Of a stretch of 5,326 nucleotides of DNA, positions 1 through 5,326 are shown in pieces. Below the pieces are notes generated by a model that worked only from the letters and a program-made list of their open reading frames with translations, did no database searches and was not told where the DNA came from. The stretch is from the NCBI GenBank assembly GCA_021202715.1, contig JAJQCL010000048.1:1-5326 (forward strand). Direction: 5' to 3'. The position numbers were made by a program, and so were the translations under genes. The first letter of the stretch is position 1. Every line of letters begins with the position of its first letter. Source of the stretch: Lachnospiraceae bacterium (GTDB taxonomy: Bacteria; Bacillota; Clostridia; Lachnospirales; Lachnospiraceae).

Positions 1-299
1 AGGTAATTCTGGCAGATTTCCTCACCAGGAATCGTGCGGAGGTGAAGTTTATGAGTATCTACGAATATGACGAAGAGAATCATATGCGTCAGGAGCGCAC
101 CGAGTGGTTCCAAAAGGGGAAAGAAGAAGGTATTGAAGAGGGGATCATGCAGGGGGAGCAGGATAAACTGCGAAGCCAGGTTGCAAAGAAACTTCGCAAA
201 GGAAACTCCGACGAAGAGATTGCTAAAGCTCTCGAAGAAAATGTGGATACCATCCGCCGCCTGAAGGAAGAAATTCTTTCTTCAGCTTCGACCATGTGA
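1..299 (+). CDS. Rpn family recombination-promoting nuclease / PD-(D/E)XK transposase-like protein, C-terminal part only
   Basis: The reading frame is open from the first full codon (base 3) to a TGA at 297-299, giving about 98 residues, so the gene enters from outside the window. It begins VILADFLTRNRAEVKF and continues MSIYEYDEENHMRQER, a stretch I recognise as the C-terminal end of Rpn-family proteins. A charged, Gly-spaced helical segment follows (GKEEGIEEGIMQGEQ), then a short helix-turn-helix-like tail (KLRKGNSDEEIAKALEENV). The PD-(D/E)XK nuclease core, if present, lies upstream and cannot be checked. Rpn proteins are nucleases linked to RecA-independent recombination and are often multicopy in Clostridia. 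The GTG at 42 and ATG at 51 lie inside the conserved stretch and are not preceded by a proper gene start, so I do not use them. The gene converges on the esterase and shares its terminator. Family assignment rests on the tail alone. Confidence 0.8.
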   Translation, partial: VILADFLTRNRAEVKFMSIYEYDEENHMRQERTEWFQKGKEEGIEEGIMQGEQDKLRSQVAKKLRKGNSDEEIAKALEENVDTIRRLKEEILSSASTM

Positions 300-356
300 C
301 AGTTTTCCATTGATTCCTTAAACAACAGACGGTGCCTGTCCGCTTGTCCTTGTCAG

Positions 357-413
357 AAAACCTTCCCCTGTCAATGCTGATATTTTAAACCAGCGTTGAC
401 AGGGGAAGGTTTT
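357..413. terminator. Bidirectional intrinsic terminator between convergent genes
   Basis: Bases 357-379 pair with 391-413 to give a 23-bp stem with one imperfect position (T375 with G395, a wobble pair in the + strand RNA) and a 13-base loop. The stem core is CCTTCCCCTGTCAA with its complement. The arms begin and end in AAAA/TTTT, and the flanks extend this (AGAAAA on the left, TTTTTCT on the right), so either strand yields a GC-rich stem followed by a U-run. It starts 58 bases after the stop of the Rpn-like gene and 25 bases past the stop of the leftward esterase. That is the right place to end both transcripts and limit head-on read-through. Confidence 0.88.
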
Positions 414-437
414 TCTAACTGCGTTTAGTAGCATTAT

Positions 438-1931
438 TTATTTTTTATGTCCCACCAGATACTTCCGGCGGAAAGCCACCCGGGGATTGTCCGTAAGCTG
501 CTTCATCTCCGTCGTCTCATCTCCGATCACCAGCGTGCCGGGGTTCTCCCGGGTAAAAGGCGTCCACTCCGGCAGACGTTCTCCGTTCGGGTTACCGGTC
601 TTCGCGAAATTGGCCCAGCAGGTGTTCATCGTACGGGCGATCTCATAGTCGCGCCCCTCCCAGGGCCGCCAGCCGCGCATAAAGGTCTGGAACACATACC
701 AGAGATCTGCTGCGTGGAAGGCGCCTTTGTCGTCACCGGGCAGCATCCGCGCCAGCCGGTAGACGTAAACCGGACCGTCTCCGTTTTCATCGAGAAGCTC
801 TGCCCAGGATTCACAGCCTGCCTGCAGAGACTCCGCAAAGAAATTGTCCCGCAGCGACGCGAAAGTCTCCTCTTCTTCCATCGGGCAGAGAGCCAGATAC
901 TCCTGCGCCCTCGCTCCATACAGAATGTCTGCCAGCTCGCGATAGGATTCCGGAGTCGGAGAGACCACGATGCCCTCCTTCTCCGTATAACCGACCAGAT
1001 ACGGAATACGGGGGTATTTTCGTTCATAGACCACATCCGCCGTAGGCTCCGGCAGTACATAGCCGTCGATCACAGGCGTCCGCTGGATCGCCGGTCCAGG
1101 CATGGTGCGCCGCCAGCGCTCCAGCAGTTCCTCACCGCTCAGAGCACGCGCTTCCTCGATCGTCGCCACACCCAGGCTCTCCCTGAGATTGCTTTTCGCT
1201 TCTACGTCAGCCAGGCTGGGATACGTCATATCCGGCAGAGCGTCCATCCCGCCGCCGCTCTGGAAGATGGCCCGGGCGATGTCTCCCTGCGTCAGAGGAG
1301 AAGAAACCAGCGCCTGAACGCAGGCGGCCCCAGCCGACTGACCCGCCACCGTAATATTATCCGGATCGCCGCCAAACTGCGCGATATTCCGCCGCACCCA
1401 TTTCAGTGCCGCGATCTGATCCAGAAGAGCGTAGTTCCCGGATACGCCGTGCTCTGACTCCGCCGACAGCGCCGGATCGACCATCCAGCCGAAGACATTG
1501 AGACGATAGTTGATCGTCACGAGGATCACACCCTGTCTGGCGAAATGTTCCCCGTCAAAATGCGCCGAGTGCCCGTAACCGGTCATGAAAGCACCACCAT
1601 GGATCCAGAAAATGACCGGGCAGCGCTCCTCCGTGCTCTGCGCGGGCGTCCACACATTTAGATAGAGGCAATCCTCGCTCATCTCCTCTTCGACCGGATA
1701 GAATTCTCTCTCGAAAAAGGAACCCTTCCCCACTCCCATCTGCCAGCATTTGGCCGAAGGGCGGGCGCAGTCCCGCACGCCGTCCCAATCCGCGGCCGGC
1801 TGCGGTTCCCGCCAGCGCAGGTTTCCCACGGGCGGCGCCGCGTAGGGGATGCCGTAGTAGGCAGTGATGGAGGGCCACCCGCAGGCGACGCCCCGCACCT
1901 TTCCGTTTTCAACCGTTGTCTCTCTCAACAT
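438..1931 (-). CDS. Type-B carboxylesterase (alpha/beta-hydrolase, carboxylesterase/lipase family)
   Basis: This 497-residue serine hydrolase should cleave carboxylic esters; its natural substrate is unknown. Family landmarks occur in order: YGIPYAAPPVGNLRW (26-40), EDCLYLNVWTP (86-96), the oxyanion-hole motif HGGAF (111-115), NYRLNVFGW (141-149), FGGDPDNITVAGQSAGA (186-202) with nucleophile Ser199, the acidic residue in GYTEKEG (probably Glu319), and catalytic His406 in GAFHAADLWYVF. Length and triad spacing match bacterial para-nitrobenzyl esterase-type enzymes (about 490 residues). There is no signal peptide or membrane segment, so it is probably cytoplasmic. Cys62 and Cys88 match the pair that forms a disulfide in secreted eukaryotic relatives; here they are probably reduced. 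The ATG at 1931 is supported by GAGAGG (1940-1945) with an 8-base spacer. It lies downstream of the TRAP operon in the same direction, but behind a terminator. It appears intact. Confidence 0.95.
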   Translation of the reverse strand: MLRETTVENGKVRGVACGWPSITAYYGIPYAAPPVGNLRWREPQPAADWDGVRDCARPSAKCWQMGVGKGSFFEREFYPVEEEMSEDCLYLNVWTPAQSTEERCPVIFWIHGGAFMTGYGHSAHFDGEHFARQGVILVTINYRLNVFGWMVDPALSAESEHGVSGNYALLDQIAALKWVRRNIAQFGGDPDNITVAGQSAGAACVQALVSSPLTQGDIARAIFQSGGGMDALPDMTYPSLADVEAKSNLRESLGVATIEEARALSGEELLERWRRTMPGPAIQRTPVIDGYVLPEPTADVVYERKYPRIPYLVGYTEKEGIVVSPTPESYRELADILYGARAQEYLALCPMEEEETFASLRDNFFAESLQAGCESWAELLDENGDGPVYVYRLARMLPGDDKGAFHAADLWYVFQTFMRGWRPWEGRDYEIARTMNTCWANFAKTGNPNGERLPEWTPFTRENPGTLVIGDETTEMKQLTDNPRVAFRRKYLVGHKK

Positions 1932-1965
1932 GTTATATACCTCTCTTTTCCTTTATTGAAGTTCA

Positions 1966-1984
1966 AATCCAATGATGCTGGATT
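1966..1984 (-). other. Small stem-loop in the esterase leader
   Basis: AATCCA at 1966-1971 and TGGATT at 1979-1984 are perfectly complementary, giving a 6-bp stem with a 7-base loop in the untranslated leader, about 20 bases upstream of the esterase ribosome binding site. The pairing does not cover the ribosome binding site. It may be a structural leader element or chance, and its AT-rich stem is weak. Confidence 0.3.
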
Positions 1985-1995
1985 CTGTGTATATT

Positions 1996-2034
1996 CAGAT
2001 CCAGGCAGATCTCCTCAGGCTCTGCACAGATCTC
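1996..2034. repeat. Three CAGATC direct repeats upstream of the esterase, helically phased
   Basis: CAGATC occurs at 1996-2001, 2006-2011 and 2027-2032. The latter two extend to identical CAGATCTC octamers (2006-2013 and 2027-2034). Start-to-start distances are 10 and 21 bases, about one and two helix turns, so all copies face the same side of the DNA. They lie just downstream of the candidate -10 element of the esterase promoter, around and after the expected transcription start. This is a typical place for a repressor or activator array. No regulator is visible in the window, and short repeats like these can arise by chance. Confidence 0.4.
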
Positions 2035-2063
2035 AGTATACCGTTTTAAAAAGGCGGCCGCAA
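2035..2063 (-). promoter_or_regulatory. Candidate sigma-A-type promoter for the esterase
   Basis: Reading the - strand, TTGCGG (2058-2063) is followed after exactly 17 bases by TATACT (2035-2040). The -10 matches the TATAAT consensus at five of six positions; the -35 shares the TTG start but is otherwise weak. Transcription would begin near 2028, giving a leader of about 97 bases before the esterase ATG. The -35 lies within the terminator stem of the upstream TRAP operon, so the two elements overlap. The weak -35 suggests either an activator or a low basal level. Confidence 0.45.
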
Positions 2064-2079
2064 ATCCATGCAGCCGCCT
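2048..2079 (-). terminator. Intrinsic terminator of the TRAP transporter operon
   Basis: On the - strand, AGGCGGC (2073-2079) pairs with GCCGCCT (2052-2058). After a one-base internal mismatch, a further 3-bp TGC/GCA pairing closes a 6-base loop. The stem runs directly into TTTTT and an AT-rich stretch (down to about 2044). This is a standard GC stem plus U-run, 46 bases past the dctP stop codon, so it should end the dctQ-dctM-dctP transcript before the esterase gene. Confidence 0.88.
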
Positions 2080-2125
2080 CATTCTCATGTCAGCTCACAG
2101 CCTGTGCTGTTGCCTCTGCCCACAA

Positions 2126-3340
2126 TTAGTTAGCGGAAGCAGCCTCGGCATTCGCCACGTAGGTGTCGATCAGATCGGTGTCGACATCTCCGCTGGCCTT
2201 CATCTCTTCGATAACAGGCTCAGACGCAGCAGCCATCAGTGCCAGGATCTCATCGGAAGCATCCGTCACTGTGCAGCCATACTCTTCGCAGGTTGCCTGC
2301 AGAGCCGCATCGTCAGCAGGAGTCGCTGCCAGAGTATATCTCTTGCAGTACTCGATGAACTGATCGCAGGCCAGCTTCTGCTCGTCGCTCATGGACTCGT
2401 ACTTGGAACCGTTCATAACAAATGTGGACACGAACGGAATGTGGTTGGTCTTGATGATGTAAGGCTGTACCTCATAGAGCTTCGTACCCACGATGGAAGC
2501 CCACGGGTTCTCCTGCGCGTCCATCATGCCCTGCTGCAGAGCAATGTACAGCTCGCCGAAAGCCAGAGGCGTGGCGTTGCAGCCCAGCTCGCTCCAGAAG
2601 GTCATGTGGTAGGTGTTATCCTGCACACGGATATTCAGGCCCTGCAGATCATCGGCCGTCTCGATCGCCTTACTGGAAGTCAGGATACGGAACTCGGTTG
2701 CGAACAGAGCACTCAGGTGCAGACCCTTCTCCTCATAATAGGAAGCAAAGGTATCAAACATATCCTCCAGAACCTCGTTGCAATCGTCCACATCCGTATA
2801 CAGACCGCCGATATCCAGCACGTTCAGGTTGGGGATCAAAGTACCCTGAGAGGAAGGGCTGCCGGTGAAGATATCCACGGTACCCAGCTGCACGGACTCG
2901 ATCAGTTCGGTATCGCTGCCCAGCTCGCCGCCCGGATAGAAGGTCACGACAAAGTTGCCGTTCGTCCACTCGCTGACGGCCTCAGTCGCATACTCAACAG
3001 CATAACCCATCGCGGTGCCTTCCATAGTACCGGAGCAGGCCAGAGAGATTTCGATCGGATCGCACTCAATGCTGGTCTCCATACCCTCAGAGGCATAGGC
3101 CTTCATCTCATCAACGGTCATGTCATCGGAGAGTTCGGTGGTGCTGCTGTCAGCTGCCTCCGTCTCTTCGCCTTCCTCATCGGTTGCTTCGGTGTCATCC
3201 GCCGCGCCGGTGGTTTCCTCAGCCGCAGCCGTGGTGTCGGCGGCCGCGGTGGTGTCACTGCTGCTGTCACTGCTGGAGCATCCGACCATGGACAGAACCA
3301 TTGCCGCGCACAGAGCGTACACTACAAATTTCTTTTTCAT
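2126..3340 (-). CDS. dctP: TRAP transporter solute-binding lipoprotein (DctP family)
   Basis: This 404-residue extracytoplasmic protein captures the solute for the DctQM membrane complex. Residues 1-21 are a lipoprotein signal (MKKKF, hydrophobic core, SMVGC) with Cys21 as the lipid anchor. Residues 22-75 are a Ser/Thr/Ala then Asp/Glu-rich linker containing the tandem DTTAAADTTAAA. The binding domain follows: GGELGSDTELIESVQLGTVDI (about 137-157), Arg218 in EFRILTSS, LQGLNIRVQDN with Arg238, and PLAFGELYIALQQGMMDAQENP (258-279). Arg238 sits where DctP proteins carry the arginine that salt-bridges the substrate carboxylate, so an acid ligand is expected, but its identity cannot be told. The start at 3340 is chosen because AGGAGG (3348-3353) lies 7 bases upstream and the signal peptide begins there; an in-frame GTG at 3415 would put 25 polar residues before it. 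The mature domain has eight other cysteines. It is last in the operon and followed by a terminator. Confidence 0.96.
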   Translation of the reverse strand: MKKKFVVYALCAAMVLSMVGCSSSDSSSDTTAAADTTAAAEETTGAADDTEATDEEGEETEAADSSTTELSDDMTVDEMKAYASEGMETSIECDPIEISLACSGTMEGTAMGYAVEYATEAVSEWTNGNFVVTFYPGGELGSDTELIESVQLGTVDIFTGSPSSQGTLIPNLNVLDIGGLYTDVDDCNEVLEDMFDTFASYYEEKGLHLSALFATEFRILTSSKAIETADDLQGLNIRVQDNTYHMTFWSELGCNATPLAFGELYIALQQGMMDAQENPWASIVGTKLYEVQPYIIKTNHIPFVSTFVMNGSKYESMSDEQKLACDQFIEYCKRYTLAATPADDAALQATCEEYGCTVTDASDEILALMAAASEPVIEEMKASGDVDTDLIDTYVANAEAASAN

Positions 3341-3341
3341 A

Positions 3342-3359
3342 TTCGTTCCTCCTAACGAA
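3342..3359 (-). promoter_or_regulatory. dctP ribosome binding site in the loop of an inverted repeat
   Basis: On the - strand the sequence reads TTCGTT-AGGAGG-AACGAA, so a 6-bp perfect inverted repeat frames a consensus Shine-Dalgarno hexamer (3348-3353) exactly as the loop. The ATG follows with a 7-base spacer from AGGAGG. If it forms, the hairpin would present the ribosome binding site as an exposed loop instead of hiding it. The site decides the dctP start at 3340. The repeat may alternatively be a protein-binding site or chance. Confidence 0.6.
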
Positions 3360-3374
3360 CTTTTTATGTATTCA

Positions 3375-3388
3375 GGCGCTTTTGCGCC
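3375..3388 (-). other. Intercistronic stem-loop between dctM and dctP
   Basis: GGCGC and GCGCC form a perfect 5-bp GC-only stem around a 4-base loop (AAAA in the transcript), in the 82-base gap between dctM and dctP. No U-run follows on the - strand (the next bases are TGAATACATAAAAAG), so it is not an intrinsic terminator. A stem-loop here could stabilise or mark the end of a processed dctP message, which would let the binding protein be made in excess over the membrane subunits. That role is inferred from position only. Confidence 0.45.
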
Positions 3389-3422
3389 GGAACCATCAGA
3401 ATCAACATCATTCACACAGCAA

Positions 3423-4709
3423 CTACAGAAGAATCAGACTGATCTGCGGGATAAAGGCGATCAGCAACAGTGCAATGATGAAGGTACCAATAAAAGGAAG
3501 CGCTTTCGTGCCAAGCTTTGCCACCGGCACATCGACCAGCGGTGCCGTAACAAAGAGGTTCATGCCGAACGGCGGCGTCACGAAGCCAACAGCCAGTGCC
3601 GTCACCATGATGATACCCAGATGAACAGGATCCACTCCGTAGGTTTCCGCCACGGGCAGAACGATGGGAGCCAGGATCATAACGGCTGGGCCGCAGTCCA
3701 TGAACATACCCAGGATCAGCAGGAAAACGATCAGGATGATCAGCAGGGTGAACTTACTGCTCACGAAGCTGTTCAACAGATTCTGTACATAGGTGGAAGC
3801 TTTCAGCAGAACCAGGATACGGCTGAAGCCCTGTGCAAGAGCGATGCAGAGAAGCAGCGGCGCATAGGAAGCGATGGAATCCTTGAGCAGCAACGGGATA
3901 TCCCTGATCTTGATCGTCTTATAGATGAACAGGCAGACAATCAGGGCGTAGAACACAGACACGCAGGCCGCCTCGGTCGGAGTCACGATACCGCCGTAGA
4001 TACCGCCCAAGATGATGACGGGGGTCAGCACAGCCCAGAAGCCGGTCTTGAAGACCTTCCAGAATCCCTGCTCCTTCAGAGCGTGGTAGTTCGCCGCTAC
4101 CTTCTCCTTGTCCTCACCGTTGCGCTTGCAGTACAGCCAGCAGTAGAACATGATGCAGACTGCAATCAGGATACCGGGCAGGATACCGGCCGTGAACATA
4201 TCGCCCACGGAAGTACCGGTAAACAGGCCATACATGATGAAAGGAATGCTGGGCGGGATGATGACGCCCAGGCCGCCGGCCGTCGCCACGATAGCCGCGG
4301 AGAACACCTTGTCATAACCGAGATCCACCAGGATCGGGATACACATGGCGCCGCCGGCCGCGGCCGTCGCAGGACCGGAACCGGAAATCGCGCAATAGCA
4401 CAGACAGGGCAGAACCACGGCGCAGGGAATCCCGGCCGTCCGCGGTCCAACGATGTAAGCGAAGACATCAAACAGCTTCTTGGCGATGCCGCCGCGGGTC
4501 ATCAGAGCGCCCGACAGCATGAACAGCGGGATGGCCAGAATGGGGGTCGTGTTCAGACCGGAGATCATGGCCTGGATGACGTAGTTCATATTTCCGGCGA
4601 AGGAGCTGTTGATCAGCTGGGGGATGACCGTGGCCACACCCATGGCCACGCCCATCGGCAGCGCCAGGATCATGGCGACCAGGAAGATACCGAATACAAG
4701 TCCTAACAT
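3423..4709 (-). CDS. dctM: TRAP transporter large permease subunit (DctM family)
   Basis: This 428-residue integral membrane protein is the translocating subunit of the TRAP transporter, expected to couple solute import to an ion gradient (usually sodium). It is hydrophobic throughout, with roughly a dozen membrane segments, and matches the usual family length of about 425-430. Recognisable blocks are IPLFMLSGALMTRGG (60-74), SGSGPATAAAGGAMCIP (109-125), GVIIPPSIPFIMYG (148-161), GGIYGGIVTPTEAA (235-248), MFMDCGPAVMILAPIVLP (335-352) and GFVTPPFGMNLFV (375-387). The paired PP-containing stretches are the discontinuous-helix regions typical of this ion-transporter superfamily. The ATG at 4709 overlaps the end of dctQ by 7 bases (ATGTTAG), implying translational coupling. 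GGAGG at 4720-4724 lies inside the dctQ coding region, with a 10-base spacer. The sequence appears complete, with no frameshift. Confidence 0.97.
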   Translation of the reverse strand: MLGLVFGIFLVAMILALPMGVAMGVATVIPQLINSSFAGNMNYVIQAMISGLNTTPILAIPLFMLSGALMTRGGIAKKLFDVFAYIVGPRTAGIPCAVVLPCLCYCAISGSGPATAAAGGAMCIPILVDLGYDKVFSAAIVATAGGLGVIIPPSIPFIMYGLFTGTSVGDMFTAGILPGILIAVCIMFYCWLYCKRNGEDKEKVAANYHALKEQGFWKVFKTGFWAVLTPVIILGGIYGGIVTPTEAACVSVFYALIVCLFIYKTIKIRDIPLLLKDSIASYAPLLLCIALAQGFSRILVLLKASTYVQNLLNSFVSSKFTLLIILIVFLLILGMFMDCGPAVMILAPIVLPVAETYGVDPVHLGIIMVTALAVGFVTPPFGMNLFVTAPLVDVPVAKLGTKALPFIGTFIIALLLIAFIPQISLILL

Positions 4710-5203
4710 GATTTCGCTTCCTCCTTCTTCGTGTTTTTCTTAAACCAGCGATACAGGTCCTGAATCTCACGCACCACACCGATCGCCGAGCCGACGAACA
4801 CCGATCCGTAGATGATCCACATCGGCCAGCCCATGGCCGAACTCTTCATACCGCCCGCCTTGGAGTTCATCGTGGCGAAATACGCATAATAGGTCAGATA
4901 CGCGAAGAACACCAGCGTAACAATGCGGCCGATAAGATCCACAGCCTTCTTCAGTCCTTCAGGGAAAAATCCCAGCAGGATGTCGACCTTCAGCATCTTT
5001 TCCCGGCGAACACAGTAGCCGATGGATAAGAAGCCCGAAAAGACAAACAAATACCTACAGAACTCCTCCGGCCAGGACATGGACGCCTTGAAGAAGTAAC
5101 GCATGATGATCTGCCACATCATGACGCACGCCATGATAACCAGGAAGAACATCAGAATCGTCTCTTCGAAGTCTTCGTCCAACCATTTCCAAAACTTTTT
5201 CAT
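4703..5203 (-). CDS. dctQ: TRAP transporter small permease subunit (DctQ family)
   Basis: This 166-residue protein has four predicted membrane helices (about 13-35, 47-65, 88-112, 127-145), the DctQ topology. It forms the membrane complex with DctM and helps dock the binding protein. Family features include MRYFFKASMSWPEEFCRYLF (34-53), the basic stretch CVRREKMLKVDIL (64-76), and GWPMWIIYGSVFVGSAIGVVRE near the last helix. The ATG at 5203 is preferred because AAGGAGG (5214-5220) lies 10 bases upstream and the protein then begins MKKFWKWLDEDFEE, as family members do. An in-frame GTG at 5272 would add 23 polar residues, lacks a ribosome binding site and falls in the loop of a hairpin. dctQ is the first gene of the operon in this window and is coupled to dctM by a 7-base overlap. 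The order Q-M-P differs from the common P-Q-M arrangement. Confidence 0.94.
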   Translation of the reverse strand: MKKFWKWLDEDFEETILMFFLVIMACVMMWQIIMRYFFKASMSWPEEFCRYLFVFSGFLSIGYCVRREKMLKVDILLGFFPEGLKKAVDLIGRIVTLVFFAYLTYYAYFATMNSKAGGMKSSAMGWPMWIIYGSVFVGSAIGVVREIQDLYRWFKKNTKKEEAKSC

Positions 5204-5213
5204 TCTGGAAAAA

Positions 5214-5220
5214 CCTCCTT
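5214..5220 (-). promoter_or_regulatory. dctQ ribosome binding site
   Basis: The - strand reads AAGGAGG with a further A in front, an almost complete anti-16S match, 10 bases before the ATG at 5203. It fixes the dctQ start and argues against the longer GTG-initiated frame from 5272. Confidence 0.85.
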
Positions 5221-5255
5221 TCTCCTCTTCATTTGGAGTGAATAAATAGTTTCCA

Positions 5256-5283
5256 GGCGACAGTTCCTTCACATTCTGTCGCC
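5256..5283 (-). promoter_or_regulatory. Stem-loop in the TRAP operon leader
   Basis: GGCGACAG (5256-5263) and CTGTCGCC (5276-5283) are perfect complements, giving an 8-bp GC-rich stem with a 12-base loop, 36 bases upstream of the dctQ ribosome binding site. No U-run follows in the direction of dctQ (the next bases are TGGAAACTATTTATT), so it is not a simple terminator. It could stabilise the 5' end of the message, serve as a binding site for an RNA- or DNA-binding regulator, or be part of a longer leader that starts outside the window. Confidence 0.55.
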
Positions 5284-5293
5284 GTTGAGTTTA

Positions 5294-5316
5294 ATTTAAT
5301 GGTAAAACCATCAAAT
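5294..5316. promoter_or_regulatory. Candidate operator: 23-bp inverted repeat with TGGT-N3-ACCA core, GntR/FadR-like
   Basis: Bases 5299-5311 form the symmetric block ATGGT-AAA-ACCAT, and symmetry continues outward to 5294 and 5316, with a single mismatched pair (A5298/C5312) in the 10-bp arms. The TGGT-N3-ACCA core is the pattern bound by several FadR-subfamily GntR regulators (PdhR and FadR sites have this core), which commonly control organic-acid and uronate uptake. On the - strand, TATACA at 5316-5321 could be the -10 of the operon promoter; its -35 would lie beyond the window edge. Transcription would then start near 5309, inside the operator, which is a repression layout. The cognate regulator is not in the window. 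Confidence 0.6.
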
Positions 5317-5326
5317 GTATACGGAC

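Noticed and set aside
42..299. Independent 85-residue gene starting at GTG 42
   Set aside because: The frame continues upstream without a stop to the window edge, and the upstream residues (VILADFLTRNRAE) belong to the same family pattern, so this is the tail of a longer gene.
447..1457. Long + strand open frame (336 codons) antisense to the esterase
   Set aside because: The composition is Arg/His/Leu-rich shadow sequence, and the opposite strand carries a full esterase with all catalytic motifs.
3215..3285. DNA tandem repeat within the start of dctP (GGTGGTGTC-like units)
   Set aside because: It is explained by the Thr/Ala/Asp/Ser low-complexity linker of the lipoprotein and does not look like a separate repeat element or CRISPR.
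2087..3355. Long + strand open frame (422 codons) antisense to dctP
   Set aside because: It covers almost exactly the strongly supported dctP gene, has no plausible domain, and I see no good ribosome binding site for it.
3375..3388. Intrinsic terminator between dctM and dctP
   Set aside because: The stem is only 5 bp and no U-run follows it in the direction of transcription.
3341..3415. N-terminal extension of dctP from GTG 3415
   Set aside because: It would place 25 polar residues ahead of a clear lipoprotein signal peptide, while AGGAGG sits 7 bases before the ATG at 3340.
3120..4706. Long + strand open frame (528 codons) antisense to dctM and the start of dctP
   Set aside because: Its translation is rich in His, Gln, Arg and Asp with no recognisable domain, and it mirrors two clear membrane/transport genes. 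It is open because the - strand genes avoid codons that would create stops on the other strand.
5204..5272. N-terminal extension of dctQ from GTG 5272
   Set aside because: There is no ribosome binding site ahead of it, the added residues do not resemble DctQ, and AAGGAGG supports the ATG at 5203.

Overview
This is a mostly ordinary metabolic and transport region from a Gram-positive anaerobe, most likely a gut-type member of Clostridia (Lachnospiraceae or a relative). The evidence is the strong AGGAGG-type ribosome binding sites, an MKKKF...GC lipoprotein signal followed by a long Ser/Thr/Asp/Glu/Ala linker, an Rpn/PD-(D/E)XK-family C-terminus typical of that group, and GC-rich coding sequence with AT-rich gaps. 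The lineage is inferred from sequence style, not from a marker gene.

Layout. At the left edge (1-299, + strand) is the 3' end of an Rpn/PD-(D/E)XK nuclease-family transposase-like gene. It converges on a leftward type-B carboxylesterase (438-1931, - strand), and a long perfect-type hairpin with A and T tracts on both sides (357-413) looks like a shared bidirectional terminator. The gap 1932-2125 holds the esterase leader, a candidate promoter, helically phased CAGATC repeats, and a clear intrinsic terminator for the next operon.

From 5203 down to 2126, all on the - strand, lies a complete TRAP (tripartite ATP-independent periplasmic-type) transporter operon in transcription order dctQ - dctM - dctP. 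dctQ and dctM overlap by 7 bases. dctM and dctP are separated by 82 bases carrying two small inverted repeats. DctP is a lipid-anchored solute-binding protein, and DctQ and DctM are the small and large membrane subunits; together they should import a carboxylate (acid) solute driven by an ion gradient. The substrate cannot be read from the sequence.

Upstream of dctQ (5204-5326) is a leader with an 8-bp stem-loop and a 23-bp near-perfect inverted repeat with a TGGT-N3-ACCA core. This resembles operators of the FadR subfamily of GntR regulators and is the most informative regulatory signal in the window. The esterase lies directly downstream of the transporter in the same orientation but is separated by a terminator and probably has its own promoter. 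A joint role (for example, hydrolysing an imported ester) is possible but only suggested by position.

I do not see a CRISPR array, tRNA, rRNA, prophage, defence system or clearly novel gene. The findings are mainly regulatory architecture.
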